Source of the DNA: Strobilurus pachycystidiatus
Taxonomy: Eukaryota > Basidiomycota > Agaricomycetes > Agaricales > Physalacriaceae
Length of the DNA: 64,000 nt
Assembly (NCBI GenBank): GCA_019915135.1
Contig: JAHLMK010000029.1
Coordinates: 1 to 64,000, forward strand
Reading direction: 5' to 3'
How positions within the stretch are numbered: position 1 is the stretch's first letter; every line of letters begins with the position of its first letter. A program made the translations under genes and the position numbers. This document shows, piece after piece, positions 44,469 to 57,122 of this stretch. The notes beneath the pieces are model-generated. The model was not told where the DNA came from. It saw only the letters and a program-made list of their open reading frames with translations, and ran no database searches.

Positions 44469-47400
44469 CTAATCTGAAGTATCAGTCTCTAGAAACTTCT
44501 GTTTAGCTTCAAGTATTTCTGCATCCACATGTTTTCCCAGACAATGGTATGTGAGTGCAAGATTGGCCATTGCCTTAAGCGTATCAGAGTGACGCTCTCC
44601 CAAAATCACCTTCCTCACTTCAAGCACCTTTTCCTCAAGTATCTCTGCCTTTGCATATTTTTCTTGACAATAATATGTAGATGCAAGATTGGCCATTGCA
44701 GCAAGCGTGTCTGGGTGACGCTCTCCCAGAATCACCTTGCATGCATCAAGCACCTCTTTATCAAGTACCTCTGCCTCTGCATATTTTCCTTGATGATGAT
44801 ATATACTTGCAAGATTGGACATTGCATTAAGCGTATGTGGGTGACGCTCTCCCAGAATCTCCTTGCTTGTTTCAAACACCTCTCTCTCAAAGATCTCTGC
44901 CTCTGTATATCTCCCTTGATGACAATATGTACTTGCAAGATCGGACATTGCAGTCAGTGTGTGTGGATGACGCTCTCCCAGAATCACCTTGCATGCATCA
45001 AGCACCTCTCTCTCAAGTACCTCTGCCTCTGCATATTTCCCTTGATAACAATATATATTTGCAAGATTGGACATTGCATTAAGCGTGTGTGGGTGACGCT
45101 CTCCCAGAATCTCCTTGCGTGTTTCAAACACCTTTCTCAAAAGTACCTCTGCCTCTGCATATTTCCCTTGATGACGATATGTAGATGCAAGATTGGCCAT
45201 TGCATGGACCGTGTCTGGGTGACGTTCTCCCAGAATCACCTTGCATGCTTCAAGCACCTCTCTCCCAAATCCTTCTGCCTCTGCATATTTTTCTTGATGA
45301 CAATATGTAGATGCAAGATTGCCCATTGCATAGACCGTGTCTGGGTGACGTTCTCCCAGAATCACCTTGCGTGCTTCAAGCACCTGTTTGAAAAGTACCT
45401 CTGCCTCTGCATATTTTCCTTGACAATAATATGTACTTGCAAGATTGGCCATTGCAGTCAGTGTGTCTGGGTGACGCTCTCCCAGAATCACCTTTCTTCC
45501 TTCAAGCACCTTTTTCTGAAGCATCTCTGTCTCTGCATATTTTTCTTGATAATAATATGTACTTGCAAGATTGGTCATTACAGTCAGCGTGTTTGGATGA
45601 CGCTCTCCCAGAATCACCTTGCATGCGTCAAGCACTTCTCTCCCAAGTACCTCTGCCTCTGCATATTTCCCTTGATGATCATATGTAGATGCAAGATTGG
45701 ACATTGCAGTCAGTGTGTGTGGATGATGCTCTCCCAGAATCACCTTGCATGCATCAAGCACCTCTTTATCAAGTACCTCTGCCTCTGCATATTTCCCTTG
45801 ATGACGATATGTAGATGCAAGATTGCCCATTGCAGTCAGTATGTCTGGGTGACGCTCTCCCAGAATCACTTTGCGTGCTTCAAGCACCTCTTTATCAAGT
45901 ACCTCTGTCTCTGCATATTTTCCTTGATAACGATATATATTTGCAAGATTGGACATTGCATTAAGCGTGTGTGGGTGACGCTCTCCCAGAATCTCCTTGC
46001 ATGCTTCAAACACCTCTCTCTCAAAGATATCTGCCTCTGTATATCTCCCTTGATGACAATATGTACTTGCAAGATTGGCCATTGCAGTTAGTGTGTCTGG
46101 GTGACGCTCTCCCAGAATCACCTTGCATGCATCAAGCACCTCTTTATCAAGTACCTCTGCCTTTGCATATTTCCCTTGATGACGATATGTCTCTGTAAGA
46201 TTGGCCGTTGCAGCAAGTGTATCAGGATGATGTTCTCCCAACACTTTCATTTTGGCCTGTACTACCTGTTGCAATAGTGATTCTGCTGCAGCCCATTTTC
46301 CAGCATCTTTATGAAGAACTGCTACAGCTTTGTAAATATATATTAGACCAATGTTTTCATCCCAAGTATGTGTGGCATGTGGATGAATATATCTTCGAAG
46401 AGCATATGAGGTAGATGAGTCGTCCCAGGGCATACCACGACTGAGTACAATAAGTGCTGTCTGCTTCACTTCAAGATGAGAAAGTGTTATAGTATATGAC
46501 ACACATTCATGAATGACAGGATGAAATGAAAGAAAATCATTCTTAGGTTCATATGTAACAAGAGAAAGTCTGATGATTTCTTCAACTGCCTCATCAACAG
46601 AGCATAGAGCAAACTTCTTCAAAAGATCCTTCACAATTGATGAGACTGCTTCATCACCCAGAAGTTTAAGCTCAGAAGAGTCCACTGCAGCATTGCGGAG
46701 CATAGCAATGGGAATATCAGCATAGAGATAAAAAGAGCACAGTTGCATAATAAGCTTTGCATCATCAGAAAGATGCTCAAAGCTAAGAAGAAATGCACTA
46801 AGAACACTCTCTGGATAGCTGTCAATACTCTGTCGTGCTTTAGAGCCAAGAAGCTCTTTGCGACGATTTTTAAAACGTTCAAAATAGCTTGAAACAGAAC
46901 ACATGGTGTTGGAAGCAATATAGCCACCAGCTATGGCAATTGGCAAGGCATGGCATGCAAAAGCATCAACAATGCTTGTAGCAGCTGCATAATCATTGAC
47001 ATTGGCTTTAGCACGTGAAAGTAACATAGTGACTGCAGCATCATGCTCAAGGTCATACACAGAAATATCACAATCCTTTGATGCATGTACATGAACATCA
47101 GCATTGCGACTTGTAATAATCACATTGCCATGGTTAGAAGAGGGAAGAAAGGGTGATAAATCAAGTGCAGGATCATCTGCATTGTCAAAGATGACAAGCC
47201 AATTGTCTGCAGTGTTATTCAAATAGCTGCAAAGAGATTGTTCACGGTTCTCTTTCATAGTCTTGTCCTGCTGTGCTAGTTTTTCACCTGAGCTAGCATT
47301 GACAAAGATAATGTCAGCAAAGCTACAAAAGTACAATAAGCTGTAAATCATTAAATGGAAAAAAAAGTATACATACCTTGCTTGATTCTCTTTTACAAAT

Positions 47401-49447
47401 TCGGTCACTATTTGTGTCTTTCCCGTGCCACCTTTTGCCACTAGTGTTGTCACACGCCTCTTCTTCTCAACTGGCTCCACTAATGCTCCTCTCATCCTTT
47501 CAATAATGACCTTATCAACAAGATCATCCAATATCCAGGATTGACCTGGTGACGCAAAGATCTCCAAAGTCTGATCTGCGCCACATAACAACATGCAAAG
47601 CTCCAGAGAGCGAGGAAGACAGGCAACAAGATTCTTGTCCATGATGTTGGTGACAATGAGCAGAAGCCCAGGCCTTGAACAAATAGCAGAGCAGGCAGGC
47701 CCAAGTTCAGCTGCACCACTGAACAGCTTGAGATCTGCCTCAAGCCGCTCCTTGGAGCTTGCATTCACATAGTGAACACCCGAGAAGCTATAACAAAAAA
47801 TGAGATTTTGAGCATGTGAAAGAACATACTGCTTACCGCATTCCGGAATCTTGAACAAACATATTAAGAATAGACTCCATACGGGATGAGGACGCCTCTC
47901 CTCCAATGAGCGCCACCACACGCGAGGAAAAGATGGCTGTGAGCCGCAGAAGCATGTCATCTCGCCCCTCAAAGTACTCTGAGGGAGATGGGCATGGAAG
48001 GAGCCCGAGCGGTTGAGTAGTATGTTGAGAAGTCACTGTTGTACCAATCCGCGCATGTATGTCGCGGATCATCTTGGTCTGCTCATCCAGTGCCCCATCC
48101 ATCTTGGCAAGTACCTTTCGATTATGTGCGATGTCAATGCGCGCATACACAGTTTGTTTACTCTGGCCTCAGAATCAACTCATGTGCAAAATAAGCCCAA
48201 TGCATGCTTACCTGGAGGACATACAATGTCTTCCACAACTTGTTTGCGAGCTCATCGCCTCTCTGCTTGAGGTCATCGCGGTCCAAGCCAACGGCAAGAA
48301 AGTTCTTGTTGTTGAACTCGCTCCATGCAAGAAAGATCTCCACGAGTGTGTCTTCAAGCGGCTTGAATGCGGCAAACATGTCGGGTGGGAGGTCCTGGAT
48401 CTGGGCTTCGTTTGCGAACACGGCCATGAATGTCGAAAGCGTCCCGAGCGCTGTCATCAAACGCGCCCACGACTCTCGGCACTGGTCATATTCCTGTCAT
48501 ACGGATGAACAGACCAGAATGCGAAGAATGAATGAGCCACGTACATTGACAACCTTGATGAGATGCACAACAATGCCGGCCACAGCCTTGATGACGGGTA
48601 GATTCTCGGCAATTTCAGCCGCCTCCTTGAGAATGTTCACACATACGGAGGCATTGTCGACGTTGATGACCCCGCTGGTAGCTTTTGCTAACTTCTGGAG
48701 CAGCGCTTTGGCTTTGTCTGACGCTGACGGTCGAGCTGTGGATGACGGTGGTGCAGGGGAGACCGGCAAGGTCTCAGACGGGGCCGTAGATGGAGCGGAT
48801 GGGGATGCTGTGTCCACTGGCGGCAGTACGTCGGAAGACGCCGGGATAGCAGATGGATCCTGAGATGGAGCGGATGAGTCCGCCGGCGGCACTACCTGCG
48901 AAGACGGCAAGGTCTCAGATGGGGTTGTGGATGCAGCGGGTGTTTCCATTGGCAGCAGTACGTCGGAAGAGAATGGGGTGTGGGATGGAATGGATGTGTC
49001 CGCCGGCAGCGCTACACGGGGGGATGATGAGGTCTCAGATGGGACCGTGGACAGAGAGACTGTTTCAACCGGCGGCGGAACGGCAGATGGGCGAATGGAT
49101 GGAGGGGATGTGTCTGCCTGCGTCTCCTGTTCGGGACCCGGAGACGAGGGACTGGGGGTTTGAGATGAGCGGTCTGACCGCCGCCATTTTGGCATTGGAA
49201 CCGAGAGAAATGATTTTGCTGGACTAATGTCAAACCAATTGCCGGGTTATCAATCGGAGGACGCACTTTTCTTGTCGCCCTTCCCTTCGGTCTGCTTGGG
49301 AGGGGTGACGATGGCTATCTCGTCACCCGCGGGGCGGTCGGAGGGCGCTGCGGGAGGAGCAGGTCCGTTCGCTCGACTTCGCGTGAGCCGATTCAACGAA
49401 AAGCGAGCGCGCCCACCGCGCTTGCTTTCAGCGGCATTCGTATCCAT
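44469..49447 (-). CDS. NLR3: STAND protein with tandem NB domains and 14 TPRs
   Basis: Exons 49447..49267, 49218..48545, 48493..48212, 48162..47837, 47787..47377, 47322..44469 give about 1575 aa, the longest of the four. Architecture as NLR1, with P-loop GGTGKT, WLVIFDNADD and VIITSRN in the second NB domain and a degenerate first NB half-domain (RVVALIGGEASSSRMES). Two stop codons that would interrupt an unspliced first exon lie inside the inferred 48-nt intron 49219..49266, so the gene can be intact. It converges with the K3 remnant. Extra length comes entirely from eight additional TPR units relative to NLR1. Confidence 0.83.
44472..46241 (-). repeat. TPR-coding 126-bp repeat array of NLR3 (14 units)
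   Basis: Thirteen 42-codon units plus the 44-codon cap. Pairs of units recur (for example the RYTEAxIFEREVFE type at units 2 and 11, and the LNAMSNLA type at 3, 10 and 12), which suggests duplication of multi-unit blocks. Confidence 0.9.
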
Positions 49448-52400
49448 GGTTGTGCTGTTGTCGTCGTGGTTTGCTGTCAAGATGTTGCTGTCAAATGTTA
49501 CGGTCGTGTCACACTGATCTCCGATTTCTCCCACCGTTCAGCTATCATCACTGCCTCCGGTCTCGGATTGACGAGACGCCGAGAATGAATGCGCGAAGCA
49601 GATAGGAGAGATGAACCCGAACAGACCCGGCGGCAGCGATCATCATGAATGGTCCGGTCGTTGGTTTAGGTGTGTTCGCCCGCGAAAGATTAGTACGATA
49701 CGAGAAGGAGAGAAGACGGACGAAAGAATTTCATAGTATGATTAGCGCAGTCCAGCAGACATTGACAGAGCGAAGACACAAGTGCGATAAACGATAGAGG
49801 CGTACTTTGGTAAGCGCCCTCCGCCCGGGCGCATGCACTCTCACTATTCGACAGGTGCCGCACATGCTACACGCCCAGATTCGTTCGCTCCCCTCGAGCC
49901 CGTCCGCCGCCAGGTCCACGAAGCGCGCGGACAGGGGATTCACCGTGCAAATGAGCTAAATGCGCGACCAGGTTTGAATACTGCGTATACATACCGTAGT
50001 GTGTCCCATTATCCGGGGCACCGTCGATGTATCTTCCACGTCCAAAAGCGGGAAGGAAAACGACGCACCTGTAATGTAGCGTTATCCCAGGAACCTGTCG
50101 AGACTTCTATCTCGGCGGGTTTAGCATCCAATAAGAAGATACAGGACGAGATTCATCGGAAAAATGGAAGGGACATCATTACCATCCCGTGGAAGACAGA
50201 CGAGGATGCACCACAGGCCTCTTCGAGAGCGTAGCGCAAAGTCCCCATCGCGTATGACTGCGTCAGGATACGGGTCGCTTTCAGCTAAGCTTCATGCGTC
50301 GCGTATCACACTAACGCCTATGAACGACCCAGGATGAGTGAACGCGATCTGTTTTGTCCACTATCAAACTCACCTCAATCAACGCATCCGAAATTGCGGG
50401 CGTGGGCATCCCGCGCCCGATTTCGTTCAAACAAATCAGTGTAGTCGCTGTTGCCAGACCTGAAAATAAAATGTATTCGCTGTTGCCAGACCTACGTCCA
50501 AATCAAAATTTCGATCACAGAAGGTTCACGAGCAGCGTTGGTCGAACCTACCATCATACCAGATGTCACTATCCCACAAGAGAACGTCCTCTCCAGATGG
50601 ACGCGTCAATAAGGCGTTGCGAACCCTGGAATCAAATTGATGGCACCGCGAACAGAGCGACATAGGTTACTCACCCAAAGTTGAAGCATATCCCGCCGGG
50701 GAAAAACGCCCGAGTTGTCGGAGGTACTGTTTCATCACGAATGTGAACGGGTCTCTCGTTGAGATATACAGGCTAGACATGCTATTCACCATAGCATGTC
50801 AGTTAACGAAACGAAAGAAGATAAACACTCACTTTGGTTGCGCGCACAGCGAGTGATTGCAAGTACATCAATGGTCCAACATACTCCGTGGGGCTTAGTA
50901 CGTTAGTCCTCGAGACGTACTGCGATGACATTAATACCTTGCTATCTAATGCATTGCGGGCCATAGTCACGCACGAAGAGAGCGCACTGGAAAGCGGATG
51001 TGTATGTGGTATATGAATACTCACTCAACGGAAATGGGAAATCACGACCTACAGCGCGATCGCGAATGGTAGCAGCGAAAGTGGAGGTCGACCATCACAA
51101 GCAAGAGAACGCGTATAGATTCGTAAATATTCGCTTTAGTTTTCGAGAGGGAATAGTCAGTACACTGTAGTGTCTTGGCCCATGCCCTCGACGAGAGAAT
51201 CTGAGAGAGGGACTCGTACCGACTCCGCGTGGAGATAGATTGCACGGGGACCTATCGCGCCGACTGTGCATCTCGTCGTCCTGTGGTCGTCGTCGTGGTG
51301 AGAGAAGGTAGAAAACTCGTGATGACCCTGATCGGCCCCTTGCTTCCTCCCACAACGACCAAATTCTGCTTAACCCTGCTCGGACGCGACGGGAATTGGG
51401 ACACGATGGGAAGAAATCAGGAGAGACGAAATGAAGCAGACCAGACCTTGACGTGAGGTGCGTGATTTCTTCCTGTTTTTGTTCTTCTCGGATCCTGCTG
51501 CGTGAGCGACGCATAGCTGCACAGCGCGTACGACCACCATTCCCTCCGCCGCCGCACAATCATCCAGCCGTCTCGCGTGCCGATTCCTCCTTTATTCTCC
51601 ATCTCTCACGCAAGACACTAATGCCCATTTCTCATCCCCACAGCCCACCTACCTTTCTTACTCCACCGCAATCACCCGCGGCAACGCCAGGACGAGGACG
51701 ACGTGCTCGTTTTGTGGTCATACCCACTTCCACCACCTCCTCCTTGCCTTGGCCCAATCGAAGCAACTACTCGCCCAATCCCCACAATCACTGGCCCAAT
51801 CGCAACGGCTCCTTCCATCGCATTCACAGAACAAGAACTAGCCCATCACACGTCGGATATGGCAGCCCAAGCAGACGTATGTCCGCTCCTTTCCTTCCAA
51901 CATCAGTCGTTAACGCGACGTCGAAAGCATAGTATCATCCGAGGGACGAAACGCACGGATAGGCGCCGGAGAAGTGGTGTGATGGACGCAGGGAGAGATG
52001 AGAATGAACGCCGACAAACGTGGGCATGGTGCGTGCATTCACTCGTTCATGGGGCGATATCCGCGCATCTCTGCGTACGCTTTCCCTAAATCCCCTCTCC
52101 TTCCCAGCATCTCATCCACCTACATACTAACATTATCCTTTCCAGCCCCGCTCCCATAGCGAACGCGCTTCGAACCAAACACTCGACGGCGGCGCGATTA
52201 GGACGACTTTCCCGTCCCGCGGCCGACACCACCACCATCGCCGCCCACTTTCCTTCTCTGCCTTCGTCGCAGATCTTGCTCTCACCGCCATCGCATTTCA
52301 TAGGAAATTTGATGGCCTCGCACGCCGGAATCGAGTTCGTATTCGGAACGACGCGCTCGGACTGAGAGGGCATTGCAACGTACGTTTACTTTCTTTCTCT

Positions 52401-52860
52401 TTTCCGCCATCACTTTTTGAACGTGTTCTGTACAGGACAATGTTATCCGAGGACGGAGCGCACGGAAGGTTGACAGGTGTTGAGACGATTTACGACCAAA
52501 GCTGGACGTGAGGGTACGTGCATTTGCTTTTGTTTCTTTTTTCTCGTGCGGGGTGGGCGACGGACGCATATATTCATTCATCTCTATTTATGCTCACAGC
52601 ACCTGTCCATTGCCTCGCTGCCCTTCGCCGAATGGTGTAGCGTACACCTTTTCGCCTCGCAGTTTCCTTTTACCTGTCTTCTGCTTTCCTGTCCGTCGTC
52701 ATCATACTGATCCGATCCTCCTCGCAGTCCTCACGAATCAGGAACGCCCTCACTGCAAACAGCCGACGCCGCGACGAGGACGAATTTCTCGCCTCGGACC
52801 ATAGCAGACCGCAATCATCCTCGCAGTACGCAGCAAGCAGGAGCAGGAAATCTGAACGGT
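49448..52860. pseudogene. Second copy of the NLR upstream region with blocks X and Y
   Basis: Co-linear with 30.7-34.1 kb over most of its length, but with indels and no Copia element. X-like pieces (49.8-51.3 kb, minus strand) and Y-like pieces (51.4-52.8 kb, plus strand) are frameshifted. The hydrophobic and YYSVHLEKG-type motifs are damaged or missing. No functional gene seen. Confidence 0.4.
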
Positions 52861-53394
52861 GCCGGCAAACGAACAAATGACTTTCCTTGGCAGACAGCCG
52901 CGGAGCGTTCATCATTCGGCGGGATCAGATCAAGTCGGGAAAACATTTGATTGTAAAGCCAGTTGGGTACGACTACGACTACGACTACGACGACCCGCGC
53001 TACCCCGCCGGCGCATCCACCGAGGCGTCGATCCAACTCGCACTCACAGACCCCGCCCAACCAACTATCAGACAGTCACCCACATGGACATGGACACGGC
53101 AGCCGCGGGAACGAAGGACCGTCCCAATCTGGGTCTACTACTCTTCGCCGCTCGGTGTATTTGCGTTCGATGTGGGCGGAGGTCCCTCACCACTCGTATC
53201 TCCGTCGCTCGCCCGACGCTGTCCGCGCTCTCCCGACTCGTCACCAACGCCCTTTCTCTCCCACCGCATCGCACTCCCTCCCCCTCCCCGGACCTCGTCA
53301 ACGCCCCTCCCCCTCCCTACTCCCCCGCTCATCCAGCTCCCCCGCTCCCCCCCCCCCTCCTTCCCTTCCCTTCCCTCACCCTCTTGCATTTACG
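52861..53394 (+). pseudogene. Block Y remnant before K4
   Basis: Matches 39.5-40.2 kb and the region upstream of K2. Contains a short tacgac microsatellite (52972..52992) coding for Tyr-Asp repeats in one frame, and the C/T-rich tract that ends at the K4 junction. Frames are broken. Confidence 0.35.
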
Positions 53395-53742
53395 CACTGG
53401 GCAGCGTACCCTAGGCCGCGCCGGAGCTCTTCTTCCCGCCCCACCACCACGCCCTCCGGCCCTACCACGCGCCTCAAAGCCGCGGACGTCTGGGCGCTCG
53501 GCGTTATCCTCCTCGCGCTCGCCGAAGGCCGGCGCGTTCGAGCCGCGGCTGATCTTGAAGATCCGGCATGGGGATATCCCGCAAGGGAGTGGGGGGACGG
53601 AGGGTGGTGACGAGGTGTTTGGAGAGGGGCGTGGGGAGGAGGTGGGGTGTGCGGAAGGTGTGGGAGAGGAGCTGGGAGGTTGGGGTTGCAGGGGGTGAGG
53701 AGCTGACTACTGATTTACCTGCAGCGAGACGCGGCCGGATGA

Positions 53743-55417
53743 TACCCAGGACATCGAAGGACTGTGGCGGAAACCCGATAAGTGATCGGTTTCCGAATAG
53801 ATTAGATTAGTCTTTTTCTTCGTCTCTTACTGTCATCACGCTGTAGTTGTCCGTCGTCTCTACGAATAGAACGAGGTCTTACGCAGCTTGGGTGATTTGA
53901 GAGGCGAGGCTTTTACACTTTTTTGCGTAACTCTGGCCTGAAATACGGCCCTATTCGCTGAAAGAGGCGATTCGCTTGACTCCTCGCTGCAACACGCGAG
54001 ATATCACTTCCCGCTGGTTGAAATAGACCGGCACTTCTGCCACGACTGAAAGATGTCAACCGCCGACAAATTGTCGCTCACCTACTGGCACTCGCGCCCT
54101 TTCAAGGACTGGGAACGGCGTTTTTCATCCCTGGATCTTGTGCGCCATGTTACCCCTAACTCCCCACGTGCAATGACTGCCTCCGAGCCCATGCTGCTCG
54201 TCGAGAAGAAGTCAGCCAGACGCGCCCACCTCTACTTTCTCAACGACATCAACTTCCTAGAAGATGGTGTTCCCACTCTTCCATTACTTCCAACATTCCC
54301 CTCCTTTGACGACGTAATCCACGAGGACATCTTCGTTCACATCCAGACACATTGTTCACGTCTCGTTGCCGCTGCTAGGCTCGCACTGGTGCGCGACAAG
54401 GGTATTCCTGACGTCAATAAACTATTTGACCAGTGGAAGACCCTGATCAGACCATATGTTCAATGGTCATTGCGCCTTATTGCCATTACCGCCAGATGGG
54501 CACTCGATGGCAGAAAGAGGCTTGAACTCGAGGATATGGACGATACACTTGCGCATGCAGAGGATTTCTTCGCATCCTACATCAGCCGCGAGCGTTTCAC
54601 GCGAGAAATGGAGTATTATCGGACGCTATAATCTCTCCCTCTCCCGTTGTCCTCTTACATCGTCCCGTTGGTTGTACCGCAGCCCAAACCCACGGAGTAC
54701 GAGGGCAATCTGTTCAATATACGCTCTACACCCACTCCAAAACTCGGACCGCCACCGCTTGTCGAGTGCGAGCATACTCTGTTTGTTACACCTACGACTT
54801 CATTCACTACTCCCATTCTCGACCATTTGCCACCGGAAGAGCCAAGTCAGACATGCTCTCCTCCATCCATTCCAGGATGCCGGTCGCCCCTTCCTTGCGC
54901 TGACTGTGACTATATTGGAGATCATCATTCACACTCTCGATATTGCCGTCGTTGTCGCTGCCGTCATCCATCTTCACGTTCATCTTCCCAGGCCAATCCT
55001 TGTGCTCCAATCACCACACCGCGCTCTCAGCCTGACCCCAATCTCACCATTGAGTTGCTGCTCTCAGTGGTCACTAGCGCGCTACACAAACAGCGTGCAG
55101 GTGAATGCGCTGTTGTTTTACCCCCCAGCCTGACTACTGGTCCCACAGTTCACAGAACTCATAAATCTTGCGGCCGTATGAAGAGGAGAACTTGGAGAAC
55201 CATGCCTGGTTCTGAAGAGGGGGTGTGTAAGGAGGGTCCTCGTACCCAGGACGTTGAAGGACTGTGGCGGAAACCCGATAAGTGATCGGTTTCCGATTAG
55301 ATTAGATTAGTCTTTTTCTTCGTCTCTTACTGTCATCACGCTGTAGTCGTCCGTCGTCTCTACAAATAAAACAAGGTCTTACGCAGCTTGGGTGATTCAA
55401 GAGGCGAGGGTTTTACA
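53743..55417 (+). mobile_element. Short non-autonomous LTR retroelement (gag-only)
   Basis: 3' LTR about 55226..55417 (TGTAAGG...TTTTACA, 192 bp), preceded by a polypurine tract GAAGAGGGGG. The 5' LTR 53743..53917 lacks its first about 17 bases. The two LTRs differ at about 10 of 175 compared positions, so this insertion is much older than the Copia element. The interior encodes only gag-like ORFs and no protease, integrase or RT. Confidence 0.75.
54053..54631 (+). CDS. Gag-like ORF of the short LTR element
   Basis: 192 aa, mostly helical, no zinc knuckle within it. Near 54878-54970 an overlapping downstream frame (54647..55285) has closely spaced Cys/His residues (CADCDY ... CRRCRCRH) that may be a frameshifted nucleic-acid-binding end. 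Assignment as Gag rests on its position between LTRs, not on a recognised domain. Confidence 0.5.
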   Translation: MSTADKLSLTYWHSRPFKDWERRFSSLDLVRHVTPNSPRAMTASEPMLLVEKKSARRAHLYFLNDINFLEDGVPTLPLLPTFPSFDDVIHEDIFVHIQTHCSRLVAAARLALVRDKGIPDVNKLFDQWKTLIRPYVQWSLRLIAITARWALDGRKRLELEDMDDTLAHAEDFFASYISRERFTREMEYYRTL

Positions 55418-55770
55418 CTACCCGCATCGGGAGGCGCGGTCTAAGCGCTCGAGGTCGAGGCTGGAGAGAGAGTTGGAGAGGGCACCAATGTGGAGTCCAA
55501 GGCACGATTATAGCCAATCGCGCTCTCGCAAACAAGTCCTCTCGCCGTCTGATTCCGAATGATACTTTTGGTCCGCGTCTGATTCCGAGCGTTATTTTTT
55601 GTCCGCATTGAGTGAGAGAGAGAGGGGACGGGTTATCCACCGGGGTACAACGTACTCACGCAGCGCAAGCCCGAGCGTCCTGCCTGCTATGCCGGTGGAC
55701 CTCGAGGCCGTGGTTGATGCAAAGGCATGGGAGGAGAGGGTGGAGATTGACGAGAATGAGCGGGATGTGT

Positions 55771-57122
55771 AATAATAGGCCGGTGAGATGGGAAACCTTT
55801 TTGTCTCCATAACTTATTATCTTTCCTTCCCTTCTTTGTTGTCCATATTATATTTGTACTTACTATTGCAACTCTTGTATAATGACCCTATGACTGCGTT
55901 TTTTGATACCTGATTTGACGGCGTGAATGTTTGACAAGTGCTAGGCTTGTTAAACTGTGCTTGTTACTTTGAATCCCACTCCCGCAATGAATGGGCCACG
56001 TCAAAATATATGCACATAACACACAACTACTTACGACTCTACGGCATATTGGAAAAGGAGTCAAAGTGAGATAGACATGACCACGAATAAGGAGTAAAGG
56101 AGAATATTCATGAATATATTCCTAATCTTATTCATGAATATGAATATGATGAATATATTATATTTGTGAATAAGAATAAGTTGACGAATATAGAATATGA
56201 ACCTTCAAGTTCACATAATCCTCAACTCATTCATGAGTGTCTGACAATACTGAATTCTCAGTACTGAAGACAAGTTTATGATAAATTTAGATGCTGTTTG
56301 AATGATTTATAGTTCATTCAATAACTTTAACTGTGATTTTGAGTGACATTGAGATGATTATACTTGTATATTCGTGAATATTCATGAATAAAAGCGATAT
56401 ATTCGCAGTGAAGATTAAGTTGACGAATAAGATTAAGAGTATATTCATGAATAACAATTATGACCCTTGGAGGGGGGATTATTCGTGTGCATGAATAAGA
56501 ATATACTCGAATATATATTCGTGGACATCTCTAAAGTGAGATAAGTAGTCTGGTTAGATCAACTACCATAGGGATCCCTCTTTGCTCTCCCAATACACCG
56601 CACTAGCTGTGGGGCCCATTCAATAGGAAAGGGTGGCAGGGGGTGGGGCATGTCAAGGATTCTCCAGTGCACTCTCCCACAATCACCACACTGAGGAATA
56701 GTACTGCTTGTGTGGTCCGTCTCCGTGTGTCGCATAGACACTGTGGTGCCCCACAGGCAGCTGGGCGCAGAGGGATATGGTGTGGCATTGGCTGGAATAT
56801 GGCTTTGCTGAGGGTGGGGGGAGAGGAGCTCTTAATGGATGCAGAAAGAAAGGAAACACTGTGCTGGCTGATGAGCTTGCAGCACCTGACCAAGGATGAG
56901 TGCATGAACCAGAAAAACAAGGACACAGACACATGTTATTATTTTTGAGCATTGAGATAAGTAATTAGTTAGTGTTAGCTGTATTTAGTCCTACCTTTTA
57001 TGATGAATTTACTAATACATACCTGTAGAGATTGTCTGACTCATTATTTAGCCAATGTGAGCAATACATTGCACAAATTCAAATTTCAGTACATATATCC
57101 ACAACGTAATTGCAAGTTATTC
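55771..57122. other. Conserved NLR-kinase intergenic block, copy 4
   Basis: Counterpart of 4090-4898, interrupted by an AT-rich MITE at 56074..56532. No gene seen. Confidence 0.55.
56074..56532. mobile_element. AT-rich MITE with ATTCATGAATA repeats
   Basis: 459 bp, far more AT-rich than its surroundings, packed with attcatgaatatt-like palindromes in both orientations. Ends are imperfect inverted repeats (left GACATGACCACGAATA, right reverse-complemented AGAGATGTCCACGAATA). Flanked by the direct repeat AAAGTGAGATA (56063..56073 and 56533..56543). The corresponding site beside NLR1 has a single copy of the flank. Confidence 0.7.

Larger units (their letters stand above)
53395..55770 (+). pseudogene. 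K4: C-lobe kinase remnant interrupted by an LTR element
   Basis: Two pieces, 53395..53742 and 55418..55770. The first starts at the same truncated junction as K3, has an in-frame stop in the PYAAPE region (gtaccctaggcc), and carries the same 14-nt deletion as K2 after FALAEG. A short LTR retroelement then replaces a few tens of bases. The second piece holds the RS-rich tail and a C-terminus ending ENERDV, with the tccga...gtccgc insert also found in K2. Clearly non-functional. Confidence 0.85.

Noticed and set aside
44529..46091. 520-codon plus-strand ORF opposite the NLR3 TPR array, and similar ORFs at 3466-3969, 26790-27467 and 57195-57635
   Set aside because: They are antisense shadows. 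A 126-bp repeat without stops in one frame leaves the opposite strand open too, and the repeated CKIGHC...LSQNHLACFKH pattern is just the complement of the TPR codons.
49219..49266. Premature stops in NLR3 and a frameshift in NLR2 as evidence of pseudogenes
   Set aside because: Both fall inside a segment that has intron signals in all four paralogues, and removing it restores all frames.
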